DNA from: Leuconostoc palmae
Lineage (GTDB): Bacteria; Bacillota; Bacilli; Lactobacillales; Lactobacillaceae
Assembly: GCF_019656075.1 (NCBI RefSeq)
Contig: NZ_BPKZ01000005.1
Location: 1 to 64,000, forward strand
Direction: 5' to 3'
Length of the DNA: 64,000 nt
The position numbers and the translations under genes were made by a program. Below, piece by piece: positions 1-6,840 of this stretch. The notes beneath the pieces were generated by a model that searched no databases, was not told the origin of the DNA, and saw only the letters and a list, made by a program, of their open reading frames with translations. Numbering within the stretch: the first letter of the stretch is position 1; every line of letters begins with the position of its first letter.

Positions 1-72
1 AAGCTCTATCACGCCGAAAGTAGTTGCCGGATCGCTGGCTGCGAGGATAGGAAGATGCGGTGCCGTACATAG
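1..72 (+). CDS. C-terminal tail of a truncated CDS, possibly Spx
   Basis: Frame 1 is open from the window edge to a TAG at 70-72, just before a terminator, so this is the 3' end of a gene that starts outside the window. The visible 23 residues are rich in charged residues and contain three cysteines; they end in RKMRCRT. In many Firmicutes spx lies directly upstream of mecA, and a VR-x-LYHAES-like tail could follow the usual Spx C-terminal motif. That assignment rests on gene order only; no diagnostic Spx motif is visible. Confidence 0.4.
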   Translation, partial: KLYHAESSCRIAGCEDRKMRCRT

Positions 73-73
73 G

Positions 74-99
74 AAGTACTCTGAGAAGAGTGCTTTTTT
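74..99 (+). terminator. Rho-independent terminator
   Basis: An 8-bp stem (AAGTACTC with GAGTGCTT, one G-U pair) with a 6-nt loop is followed by a run of six T. It ends the transcript entering from the left and isolates mecA. Confidence 0.85.
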
Positions 100-183
100 G
101 TTTTATACCATTGAATATAAAATTTTAAATTTTGCTTTTATCTTTAAATATAGCTAAAATAGTTATGAAAGGTGGTGTCAATA

Positions 184-903
184 ATGGAAATGGAACGCAT
201 TAATGATAATACAATCCGTGTCATGATTGAGAATACAGACCTTAAAGAAAGAGGTATTTCCATTGCAGAACTTTTAGGAAATCATGAAAAAATAGAATCT
301 TTTTTCTATAGTATTCTTTCTGAAGTCGATGTTGAACATGATTTTGGTGATGATGATCAAGTGACTTTTCAGATATTACCTAATAGAAATGGTCTAGAAT
401 TATTCATATCAAGGATATCCGAAGATGATCAAGTCGGTGATATTATCAATAATATAATATCTCACGCGAAGAAGAGTACATCAGATTTAGATGATATTTC
501 GGATAAGCGCCGTACAGAATTACAACAGTCAGATAATGGCGATAAAGTCGAAATAAATCAATCAACAAGTATTAGGGAATCTAAAAATTTAAATAAACCT
601 GCCTTAATAAATAATGTAATTGCATTAAAAATATTAGATTTTGAAAATCTTATTGTAATTTCTGATTTGTTGCAAGATTATTCATTATCATCAGATCTAT
701 TTAAATATGATGATAACTTTTATTTGGTTTTGAGATTTTTAGATAAATCTTTGAGTCAAGATGATATTGATAACCTAAAATCTTTTGCTATTGAGTTTTT
801 ACAATTAAGTGACAAAGATAGTGATGTTCTGAATGAACATGGACAATTAGTTTATAAAGAAACTGCATTAGCTAGTATACGTAAAATTTTTAAACACAAT
901 TAA
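184..903 (+). CDS. mecA: Adaptor protein MecA
   Basis: MecA is the cytosolic adaptor that delivers unfolded or specific regulatory proteins to the ClpC-ClpP protease. The N-terminus MEMERINDNTIRV, the LKERGI segment and the VTFQILPNRNGLELFIS stretch are hallmarks of the family. The C-terminal part (about 150-239) matches the ClpC-binding domain in length, after an acidic, low-complexity linker near residues 95-145. The start is taken at ATG 184, not at GTG 172, because AAAGGTGG lies about 8 nt upstream and family members begin MEMERI. It stands alone between a terminator and a weak promoter for the next gene. The length of 239 aa is normal. Confidence 0.95.
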   Translation: MEMERINDNTIRVMIENTDLKERGISIAELLGNHEKIESFFYSILSEVDVEHDFGDDDQVTFQILPNRNGLELFISRISEDDQVGDIINNIISHAKKSTSDLDDISDKRRTELQQSDNGDKVEINQSTSIRESKNLNKPALINNVIALKILDFENLIVISDLLQDYSLSSDLFKYDDNFYLVLRFLDKSLSQDDIDNLKSFAIEFLQLSDKDSDVLNEHGQLVYKETALASIRKIFKHN

Positions 904-916
904 GCATAAATTTTGA

Positions 917-959
917 TATAATGGAGGAATTGATGCTAATTGGAAGAGGTTTGACATGA
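917..959 (+). promoter_or_regulatory. -10 box and 8-codon upstream ORF before the rhodanese gene
   Basis: A TATAAT sits at 917-922. TGGAGG just after it serves an ATG at 933 that reads MLIGRGLT and stops with TGA at 957-959, overlapping the ATG (956) of the next gene. The downstream gene also has its own GGAAGAGG at 942-949, so coupling is possible but not required. The small ORF may be chance. Confidence 0.35.
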
Positions 960-1360
960 ACATATTTGTAACTGTTGCTATGGTTCTTATTCTATGGCTT
1001 TTAATGACATTCTTTAGTTGGTTGTGGGTTATAATCAGTGCAAAATCAACTGGTACTATACTGACTTCTGATCAATTTTCGCAAAAAATTGAGGAAACAC
1101 ACTCAGCTCAAATAATTGATGTAAGAGAAACAAGTACTTATAAGCGATCACATATTATGGGTGCCAGAAACATACCTAGTATGAATTTTTCTCAAGGTAA
1201 GTCTGGACTACGAAAAGACAGAGATATATTTTTATACGATGATAGTTTAAGAAATGTTTTACGAGCTAGCAAGGCACTAAAAAAACAATCATATGACAAG
1301 CAACATATTTTTTTGCTACGGGGTGGGTTTAAAAATTATCCTGGGAAAAAAACAAACTAA
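956..1360 (+). CDS. Membrane-anchored rhodanese-like protein without catalytic Cys
   Basis: This 134-aa protein has one N-terminal membrane segment (about residues 4-27) followed by a cytosolic rhodanese fold (about 38-130). IIDVRE and HIMGARNIP are the typical rhodanese CH2A region and substrate-loop neighbourhood. At the place of the active-site loop the sequence reads LYDDSLRN, so the sulfur-accepting cysteine is missing and sulfurtransferase activity is unlikely. It resembles the YqhL-type small proteins of Firmicutes that have an N-terminal anchor. The role is unknown; a binding or scaffold function is an inference. It is monocistronic, with a strong terminator right after the stop. Confidence 0.8.
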   Translation: MNIFVTVAMVLILWLLMTFFSWLWVIISAKSTGTILTSDQFSQKIEETHSAQIIDVRETSTYKRSHIMGARNIPSMNFSQGKSGLRKDRDIFLYDDSLRNVLRASKALKKQSYDKQHIFLLRGGFKNYPGKKTN

Positions 1361-1396
1361 AAGCAATAACTAAGATAGCTTAGTTATTGCTTTTTT
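1361..1396 (+). terminator. Rho-independent terminator
   Basis: A perfect 14-bp stem (AAGCAATAACTAAG and its complement) with loop ATAG is followed by T residues. It starts directly at the stop codon of the rhodanese-like gene. Confidence 0.92.
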
Positions 1397-1453
1397 GTTT
1401 CTGAAATAAAAACCTTTTTTTTCATGAAAAGAGCAGTATACTTAATGTATAAA

Positions 1454-1467
1454 TGTAAGCGGTTACA
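1454..1467 (+). promoter_or_regulatory. cre site (CcpA operator)
   Basis: TGTAAGCGGTTACA fits the catabolite-response consensus TGWAANCGNTNWCA at every position. It lies just after possible -10 hexamers (TATACT 1437-1442 or TATAAA 1448-1453) and before the ribosome binding site of the lplA remnant, a place where bound CcpA would block transcription. ccpA itself is in this window at 28334. The site now controls only a decayed locus. Confidence 0.75.
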
Positions 1468-1484
1468 ATAAAGGTGGGGTATTG

Positions 1485-1979
1485 ATGCAATACATAAATT
1501 ATTTTAACCAAGATGCGTATACTAATATTGCTATGGATTCATGGTTATTGAAAAACCTAAAAAACGATAAGCCAGTGTTTTCATTGTGGCAAAATAAAAG
1601 AGCTGTTATTGTTGGCGAGAATCAGAATACGTTTTCAGAAGTCAACGCTGACTATGTTAAAGATTATGATGTGCAAGTGGTGAGACGTGTTTCAGGAGGA
1701 GGTGCAGTTTATCACGATTTAGGAAATATTTGTTTTACGTTTTTTGTTCCAGTGTCTAGTAGTGCAAAAGTCGACTTTAAGCAATTCGTTAAACCTATGG
1801 CAGATGCACTCGAATCTTTAGGTATAAATGTAAAAATTTCAGGGAGAAATGATTTAGAGATAGCAGGCAAAAAAGTCTCTGGAAATGCACAGCGTTATTC
1901 TGGGGGATATCTAATGCATCACGGAACTTTACTTTGGGATACGGATGTTGATGCAATGGTTAGGGCACTAAATGTAGCG
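1485..1979 (+). pseudogene. lplA: lplA 5' fragment (lipoate-protein ligase A)
   Basis: The first about 165 codons encode the N-terminal half of lipoate-protein ligase: NIAMDSWLL, the RRVSGGGAVYHD lipoyl-AMP loop, GRNDLEIAGKKVSGNAQ and HGTLLWDTD are all present. Intact homologues are about 330 aa. Similarity ends abruptly after ALNVA, and three codons later a TAG (1989-1991) stops translation. The DNA from about 1979 onward belongs to a dihydrolipoamide dehydrogenase gene. The start is ATG 1485, behind AAAGGTGGGG, rather than TTG 1482. The enzyme would lack the rest of its catalytic core and its C-terminal domain, so I call it non-functional. Confidence 0.9.
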
Positions 1980-2777
1980 TTGAAGGATTAGATCATACGC
2001 TTAATGGTTTTGATGCTGAAATGACGAAACCAGTATTAGCCGATTTTGAACAACATGGTGGTCATATCGTGACATCTGCCATGGCAAAATCAGCACAACA
2101 AACTGACCAGGATGTTAGTTTGACGTATGAAGTTGATGGAGAAGAACACACTATAACTGGCGATTATTTGCTAGTTGCTGTTGGCCGTCGGGCTAATACA
2201 GATGGATTAGGTTTAAATAATACGGATATCAAGCTAAGTGACCGAGGTTTAATTGAAATTGCGGATACCATGCAAACAAATGTGTCACATATTTATGCAA
2301 TCGGGGATGTGACAATTGGCCCTCAGTTAGCACATAAGGCGAGCTTTCAGGGTAAAATAGCTGCTGCTGCCATCGCTGGTGAAGCTCAAGCACGTACGTG
2401 ACTTGCACTATTCTCTGCCTGGCGTGGCGTATACACAGTTTGAGTTAGCGACAACTGGCGAAACGCCAGAGTCTGCTAAGGCAAAACAACTAGATGTTAA
2501 GATTGCTAAATTCCCATTTGCCGCTAATGGGCGTGCTATCTCGATGGATGAGACAACCGGATTTATTCGACTAATTAGTGATACAGCAACACATGGCTTG
2601 TTAGGTGCGCAAATCGTTGGTCCCAGTGCTTCTGATTTGATATCAGAGTTATCATTGGCGATTGAAAATGGTTTGACCACCAATGATATTTCACTCACAA
2701 TTCATCCACATCCAACATTAGGCGAAGCCATCATGGATACAGCTGAATTAGCGGATGGTTTACCAATTCATATTTAA
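1979..2777 (+). pseudogene. pdhD: pdhD/lpdA 3' fragment (dihydrolipoamide dehydrogenase)
   Basis: From 1979 the frame reads VEGLDHTLNGFDAEM and continues through the NAD-domain end, the FAD motif IYAIGDVT (near 2290) and AHKASFQGK, all typical of E3 of the pyruvate dehydrogenase complex. About the first 200 residues, including the FAD-binding GxGxxG and the redox-active Cys pair, are missing. The frame is also broken at about 2388-2400: one frame ends EAQART-stop, while the natural continuation HVRDLHYSLPGVAYTQFE is in another frame. The dimer-interface motif TIHPHPTLGEA is still legible before the end at 2777. Two separate lesions make this clearly dead. Confidence 0.92.
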
Positions 2778-2805
2778 CAGATTTTCTGAATTTAAAAGGA
2801 GTAAC

Positions 2806-3609
2806 ATGGCAAAACTGACAACAAATGATCATGTGATGTTAGACTATCATATCTATGATTCTGGACAACCAATCATATTAGTGGCCGGTTATTCAGGTAA
2901 TCAGGCGACGTGGTCTGGACAGATTGATCATCTGGTCGCAAATGGGTTACAAGTGATTACCTATGATAGACGTAATCATGGTGATAGTGACAATGTTGAC
3001 TATGGCATGCGTTTATCACGTCATGGGCAAGACTTAGCTGAATTAATTGCAAGTCTTAAGTTAAAACAACCTATATTATTGGGACATTCAATGGGGGCTA
3101 GCACGATTTGGGCCTACTTGTCATTACATGGAGATGATAACGTTTTGGGCATCATTACAGAAGATCAAGTCCCGGTTATGGTTAAGCAAAAAGACTGGCA
3201 ATTTGGTTTATTTCAAGCCGATTTTGAGCATGTCACCGAAGCAATGAGCAAACTTCCTAGTACGAAATTAACCAATATTAAGCTATCAGAACAAATGAAA
3301 CGTCAAATTAGTCTGCACTATAAACCATTTGATTTTCAATATAATGCACCGCTATTATTTAATAGCCTATTGCAAGATTGGCGTGACGTCGTTGCGCGTG
3401 AAAAAGTCCCCCATCTCTTTATTGCGGGTGATAAATCGCCCCTTTGGTCAGCCCAACATGCGGTGGTGACAAGCCAATTAACAACTAAAGGCGAATATAT
3501 TATTATCAAAGATGCCGGTCATATACCACATATTGAAGCACCAGACACCTTTAATCAAATTGTTAGCAATTTTATACAGAAAATAATCTCAATAAAAAAC
3601 GCCACCTGA
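2806..3609 (+). CDS. Alpha/beta-hydrolase
   Basis: This is a 267-aa soluble serine hydrolase of the alpha/beta-fold superfamily. GHSMGAS is the nucleophile elbow (catalytic Ser), YDRRNHGDS is the strand/loop before it, and GHIPHIEAPD carries the catalytic His; the acid is probably the Asp in IAGDKSPL. The substrate cannot be told from sequence; esterase, lactonase and haloperoxidase-like members share these motifs. The start is ATG 2806 with AAAAGGAG upstream; the open frame extends further back only through the pdhD remnant. It lies 28 nt after the pdhD fragment, so it may once have been expressed from that operon. Confidence 0.85.
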   Translation: MAKLTTNDHVMLDYHIYDSGQPIILVAGYSGNQATWSGQIDHLVANGLQVITYDRRNHGDSDNVDYGMRLSRHGQDLAELIASLKLKQPILLGHSMGASTIWAYLSLHGDDNVLGIITEDQVPVMVKQKDWQFGLFQADFEHVTEAMSKLPSTKLTNIKLSEQMKRQISLHYKPFDFQYNAPLLFNSLLQDWRDVVAREKVPHLFIAGDKSPLWSAQHAVVTSQLTTKGEYIIIKDAGHIPHIEAPDTFNQIVSNFIQKIISIKNAT

Positions 3610-3627
3610 GTTGTGTGGCGTTTTTTT
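3594..3627. terminator. Bidirectional terminator
   Basis: AAACGCCAC pairs with GTGGCGTTT around a 9-nt loop, with A and T runs on both sides. It separates two convergent genes whose stops are only 20 nt apart (hydrolase and permuted ahpF). Confidence 0.9.
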
Positions 3628-3629
3628 AT

Positions 3630-5312
3630 TTATGCATTTACATTTTCAATTGCTGTCACGATATCTGACATCGTTTGACTGCCAAAAATAATATCTGGTT
3701 GATCATCAATCATCATCGCTGGCACACTCATAATGTGATGCGAATTTCTAATGTCAGGGAAAAGCTGTAAGTCAATCATTTCAGCTGAGACATGTGGATT
3801 CAGGGCTGCGATGTGCTGACAGGCAGCAACAACATCTGGACAAAAATGACAGGTTAGTGACACACCAATTTTAATATTAGTTGGTGGTAAAGCCTTGATA
3901 CGTGATTGAAGTTGCGTATCAAGGCTTTGTCCTGGACCAGCAACGTTGTATAGTGCAAGTACTAACGAGTTTAATTCATGACCAGTGGGAATACCACTAA
4001 ATGCAATACCTGTGGCTGCATTATTTTCATTGAGTAATGTAAAATGTGGTAATAATGGCATGTCGGCAGCTTTTGCTTCGGTGATACGCAATGTTAAATG
4101 TTGACTTAATGAAGCTAATTCGGTTAAAAATGACGATAATTCATGACTTTTATCACTATTATCTGTGATTTGAGACAGAATAACTGTTTTGGATAGTTGG
4201 TCAAAAATAGGTTGGAGTTGCTTGATTAAATTTTGATCGAACCATTGTCCTTGATGTTGGGTTGCAATATGTGGTTCATCTCCCAGTTGCGATTGTTGTC
4301 GCATATTGTCAGGTTGCTGGTGTTTTTTTGTAATCTGTGTGCGTTGAATAGGAATATGCAATGCTTTCTTAAGATTTGTGACATAAACTTCGGCACTTGT
4401 TGCAGCATTTGCACCATCAGCCGCCGCAGTGACAATCTGACGTAGTGGCTTAGCAATCACATCGCCAGCAGCAAAGACACCGGAAATATTAGTTTGACAT
4501 TTATTGTCAGCGATAATGTATTTATCATCGTCGAGTGTTAACTCTTCTGTGAATAAATCAGTTTGCGGGTCGGTCCCGACATAAATAAACATGCCAAAAG
4601 TGTTGTCACCTTGAGCAACATGATAGACTTTCTTTTCATGTGTTTGATTATTAACAAAGACAGCTTCAGTTAAATAATCTTTACCCGAAACAGATTGCAC
4701 TTCAGTGTTTGGCCAAACCGTAATATTGTCATTAAGTCGCGCGCGATCGGCTGTTAGTGGCGGACAAGTAAAATCATCGGAGCGCATCACAACAGTCACA
4801 TGTCTAGCAAAACGTGTTAAATATTCAGCTTCTTCAGCTGCGGCGTAACCACCACCGATGACAAAAACTTCCAAACCGCTAAATAATTCGCCATCACAAG
4901 TTGAACAATAGGCAATACCACGGCCACGAAATTCTTTTTCACCTGTAAAACCAACTTGATGAGGTTGGGCGCCGGTTGCGATAATAATGCTGCGAGCTTG
5001 ATAAGTATTTTGCTTGCCTGAAACTGTTTTAACTGCTGGTTGACTAAAGTCAACTGATGTAATGGTATCGGATACAAAATTAACACCAAACGCATCAGCT
5101 TGTTGCTTCATGTTATTCACCAATTGAGTACCCTCAATGGTATCTACCGCTGGATAATTGGCGACACTTGATGTGGTTGTAACTTGTCCACCGATTTGGT
5201 TGCCTTCGATAATCAATGTGTCCATCGTGGCACGGCCAGCATAAATACCAGCAGAAAGTCCGGCTGGACCACCACCAATAATCAAAGTGTCATAAATGTG
5301 GGGGTTTGTCAT
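3630..5312 (-). CDS. ahpF: AhpF-like peroxiredoxin reductase, domain-permuted
   Basis: This 560-aa flavoprotein is expected to pass electrons from NAD(P)H through FAD and disulfides to AhpC. Residues 1 to about 315 are a thioredoxin-reductase-type core: GGGPAGLSAGIYAGR (FAD), CSTCDG with the redox pair Cys136/Cys139, the NAD motif VIGGGYAAAEEA, and the second FAD motif GVFAAGDV. After a Gln/His-rich linker (about 320-360) comes a region that aligns by eye with the N-terminal tandem thioredoxin domain of enteric AhpF, ending in SLTCHFCPDVV (Cys488/Cys491). In classical AhpF this domain comes first, so the order here is reversed. The start is ATG 5312, with AGAGG about 9 nt upstream, 13 nt after ahpC's stop. 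Cotranscribed with ahpC. Confidence 0.9.
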   Translation of the reverse strand: MTNPHIYDTLIIGGGPAGLSAGIYAGRATMDTLIIEGNQIGGQVTTTSSVANYPAVDTIEGTQLVNNMKQQADAFGVNFVSDTITSVDFSQPAVKTVSGKQNTYQARSIIIATGAQPHQVGFTGEKEFRGRGIAYCSTCDGELFSGLEVFVIGGGYAAAEEAEYLTRFARHVTVVMRSDDFTCPPLTADRARLNDNITVWPNTEVQSVSGKDYLTEAVFVNNQTHEKKVYHVAQGDNTFGMFIYVGTDPQTDLFTEELTLDDDKYIIADNKCQTNISGVFAAGDVIAKPLRQIVTAAADGANAATSAEVYVTNLKKALHIPIQRTQITKKHQQPDNMRQQSQLGDEPHIATQHQGQWFDQNLIKQLQPIFDQLSKTVILSQITDNSDKSHELSSFLTELASLSQHLTLRITEAKAADMPLLPHFTLLNENNAATGIAFSGIPTGHELNSLVLALYNVAGPGQSLDTQLQSRIKALPPTNIKIGVSLTCHFCPDVVAACQHIAALNPHVSAEMIDLQLFPDIRNSHHIMSVPAMMIDDQPDIIFGSQTMSDIVTAIENVNA

Positions 5313-5325
5313 GAATTTAAGCCTC

Positions 5326-5892
5326 TTAAATTTTACCAACTAGATCTAAGCTAGGCGCAATGGTGTCTTCGCCTGGATGCCAATTTGCTGGGCAAACACG
5401 ATCGCCGTGTTCAGCCACAAATTGTGCGGCTTCTAGTGTACGGAGAATTTCTTCGGCATTACGACCAATACCCATATTATTGATTGTATAAGACTGAATT
5501 TTCCCTTCAGGATCGACGATAAAGACAGCTCGGAATGCTAAACCGGCGTCTTCATCTAAGACATTGAAGAAACGTGCTAATTTGCCAGCGGGATCAGCAA
5601 GCATTGGATACTTTACTTTAGCGATGGTATCTGTTGCTTCGGCCCAGGCTTTATGAACAAATTCGCTATCTTCTGAAACCGAATAAATTTCAGCATTAGC
5701 CTTTTGGAAATCAGCATAATGGTCAGCTAAGTCACCTAGCTCTGTAGGGCAAACAAATGAAAAGTCAGCGGGATAAAAGAAATACACGCCCCATTTTCCT
5801 AGGGTATCTTGCTTAGTAACTTGTGTGACGTCGCCGTCGTGATAGGCGTTGACAGAAAAGTCTGCGATTTCTTGGTCAATAAAGTTAGTCAT
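5326..5892 (-). CDS. ahpC: Alkyl hydroperoxide reductase subunit C (2-Cys peroxiredoxin)
   Basis: AhpC reduces H2O2, organic hydroperoxides and peroxynitrite in the cytosol. The 188-aa length is typical. DFSFVCPTEL holds the peroxidatic cysteine (Cys48) and RVCPANWHPG the resolving cysteine (Cys167), as in typical 2-Cys peroxiredoxins. The start has an excellent AAAGGAGG site. It is the first gene of the ahpC-ahpF unit. A PerR-like box overlaps its -10 region, suggesting induction by peroxide. A TetR-type gene is divergent from it. Confidence 0.97.
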   Translation of the reverse strand: MTNFIDQEIADFSVNAYHDGDVTQVTKQDTLGKWGVYFFYPADFSFVCPTELGDLADHYADFQKANAEIYSVSEDSEFVHKAWAEATDTIAKVKYPMLADPAGKLARFFNVLDEDAGLAFRAVFIVDPEGKIQSYTINNMGIGRNAEEILRTLEAAQFVAEHGDRVCPANWHPGEDTIAPSLDLVGKI

Positions 5893-5913
5893 AATGATTT
5901 TCCTCCTTTTAAA

Positions 5914-5928
5914 TTATAATCATTCTAA
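5914..5928 (-). promoter_or_regulatory. PerR-like box over the ahpC -10
   Basis: TTATAATCATTCTAA matches the PerR consensus TTATAATNATTATAA at 13 of 14 defined positions. On the minus strand it contains the TATAAT that fits as the ahpC -10, just upstream of the AAAGGAGG site. PerR or Fur-family repression is therefore likely. The regulator gene itself is not in this window. Confidence 0.7.
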
Positions 5929-5995
5929 ACTAACTTCAGTATACAACGCAATTAATAAAAAAATCAAGGGGATATTAAATTAATTATTATTTTAC

Positions 5996-6024
5996 TTGAC
6001 CGATCAGTCAAATAAAACTATACT
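5996..6024 (+). promoter_or_regulatory. Promoter with TetR-type operator for the 6031 gene
   Basis: TTGACC (5996-6001) and TATACT (6019-6024) are 17 bp apart. The inverted repeat TTGACCGATCAGTCAA (5996-6011), with one mismatched pair, covers the -35 and part of the spacer, a classic autorepression layout for TetR regulators. The predicted transcript would begin at about 6031, which is the start codon itself. Confidence 0.75.
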
Positions 6025-6030
6025 AAGGGC

Positions 6031-6426
6031 ATGGGTAGAAAAAAAAGTTTTGATCAACATATCGTCGTTGCACAAATGAGTACAGTGTTTGTGCAGCGTG
6101 GTTTTGAAGGGACATCTTTAGATGATTTAGTCACAGCGACAGGATTATTACGTGGCAGCCTTTATAGTGAATTTGGTAGTAAACAGGGCATGTTTATGGC
6201 GTGTTTAAAAGCAAATTTGAAGAAGCAACCATTAGATGATGTCACATGGTTTTTGTTGCTTGTGGCAATGCTAGAATTGACGTCAAATAGCCAAGCTGTG
6301 AATGAAATCGTCAGTCAGTGGTACGCCAAACAGAATAGTCCTAATATTGCAACGCAATTAGGACAACAGTTGCTGAAGTATAGTCATATTTTATCGGGGG
6401 ATAACGACAATGGAAAACGTAGTTAA
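6031..6426 (+). CDS. Short TetR/AcrR-family regulator
   Basis: Residues about 6-52 form the TetR DNA-binding domain (GFEGTSLDDLVTATGLLRGSLYSEFGSKQGMF, with the Y-x-x-F-x-S-K-x-x-M/L helix signature). The whole protein is only 131 aa, whereas most family members are about 190, so the ligand-binding half is abbreviated. There is no natural Shine-Dalgarno at a useful distance; AAGGG ends only 1-2 nt before the ATG. It overlaps the next gene by 17 nt and is divergent from ahpC. The ligand is unknown; control of its own operon is inferred from the operator in its promoter. Confidence 0.85.
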   Translation: MGRKKSFDQHIVVAQMSTVFVQRGFEGTSLDDLVTATGLLRGSLYSEFGSKQGMFMACLKANLKKQPLDDVTWFLLLVAMLELTSNSQAVNEIVSQWYAKQNSPNIATQLGQQLLKYSHILSGDNDNGKRS

Positions 6427-6763
6427 TATACAAAATGAGCAATTAGTGATTGAACCAATCGGATTGACTAAAATTGCAGCACTTAAAGAGCGTATTGCGA
6501 TACCATTGACGCACGTTGTTGGTGCTTCAATCGATACTGGCATAATCAATGAAAGTAAGGGATTCAGAATGCCGGGAACAGCCATACCCGGTTACTGGGC
6601 AGGTACGTTTCGAAAAAATGATGAAATGACCTTTTTTAACATTAAACACACGAGCTTACCAGTTGTTATTCAACTTAAAGATGAAAAATATACGCGTTTG
6701 GTACTAGGCGTTGATAAGCCACGTGAGTTAGTGACTTTGATTAATAATCATGTGCTATCATGA
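6410..6763 (+). CDS. PH-like domain protein
   Basis: This 117-aa soluble protein has an all-beta pattern and a region reading IPLTHVVGASID then GFRMPGTAIPGYWAGTF and DKPRELVTLIN, which resembles bacterial pleckstrin-homology-like domains (DUF-type, often next to membrane or regulator genes). It starts inside the tetR-type gene (17-nt overlap), which argues for translational coupling and a shared function. No catalytic motif is visible and no function can be assigned. Confidence 0.65.
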   Translation: MENVVNIQNEQLVIEPIGLTKIAALKERIAIPLTHVVGASIDTGIINESKGFRMPGTAIPGYWAGTFRKNDEMTFFNIKHTSLPVVIQLKDEKYTRLVLGVDKPRELVTLINNHVLS

Positions 6764-6840
6764 TATTTTTGGCAATTTTTGGTGGTAGGCATAAAATAGA
6801 GAAAATAAATAATAATCAGTAAACATCATGGAGGCTTGAA

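Noticed and set aside
2408-2698. 96-codon minus-strand ORF over the pdhD remnant
   Set aside because: The sense frame shows clear dihydrolipoamide dehydrogenase motifs; the antisense frame shows none.
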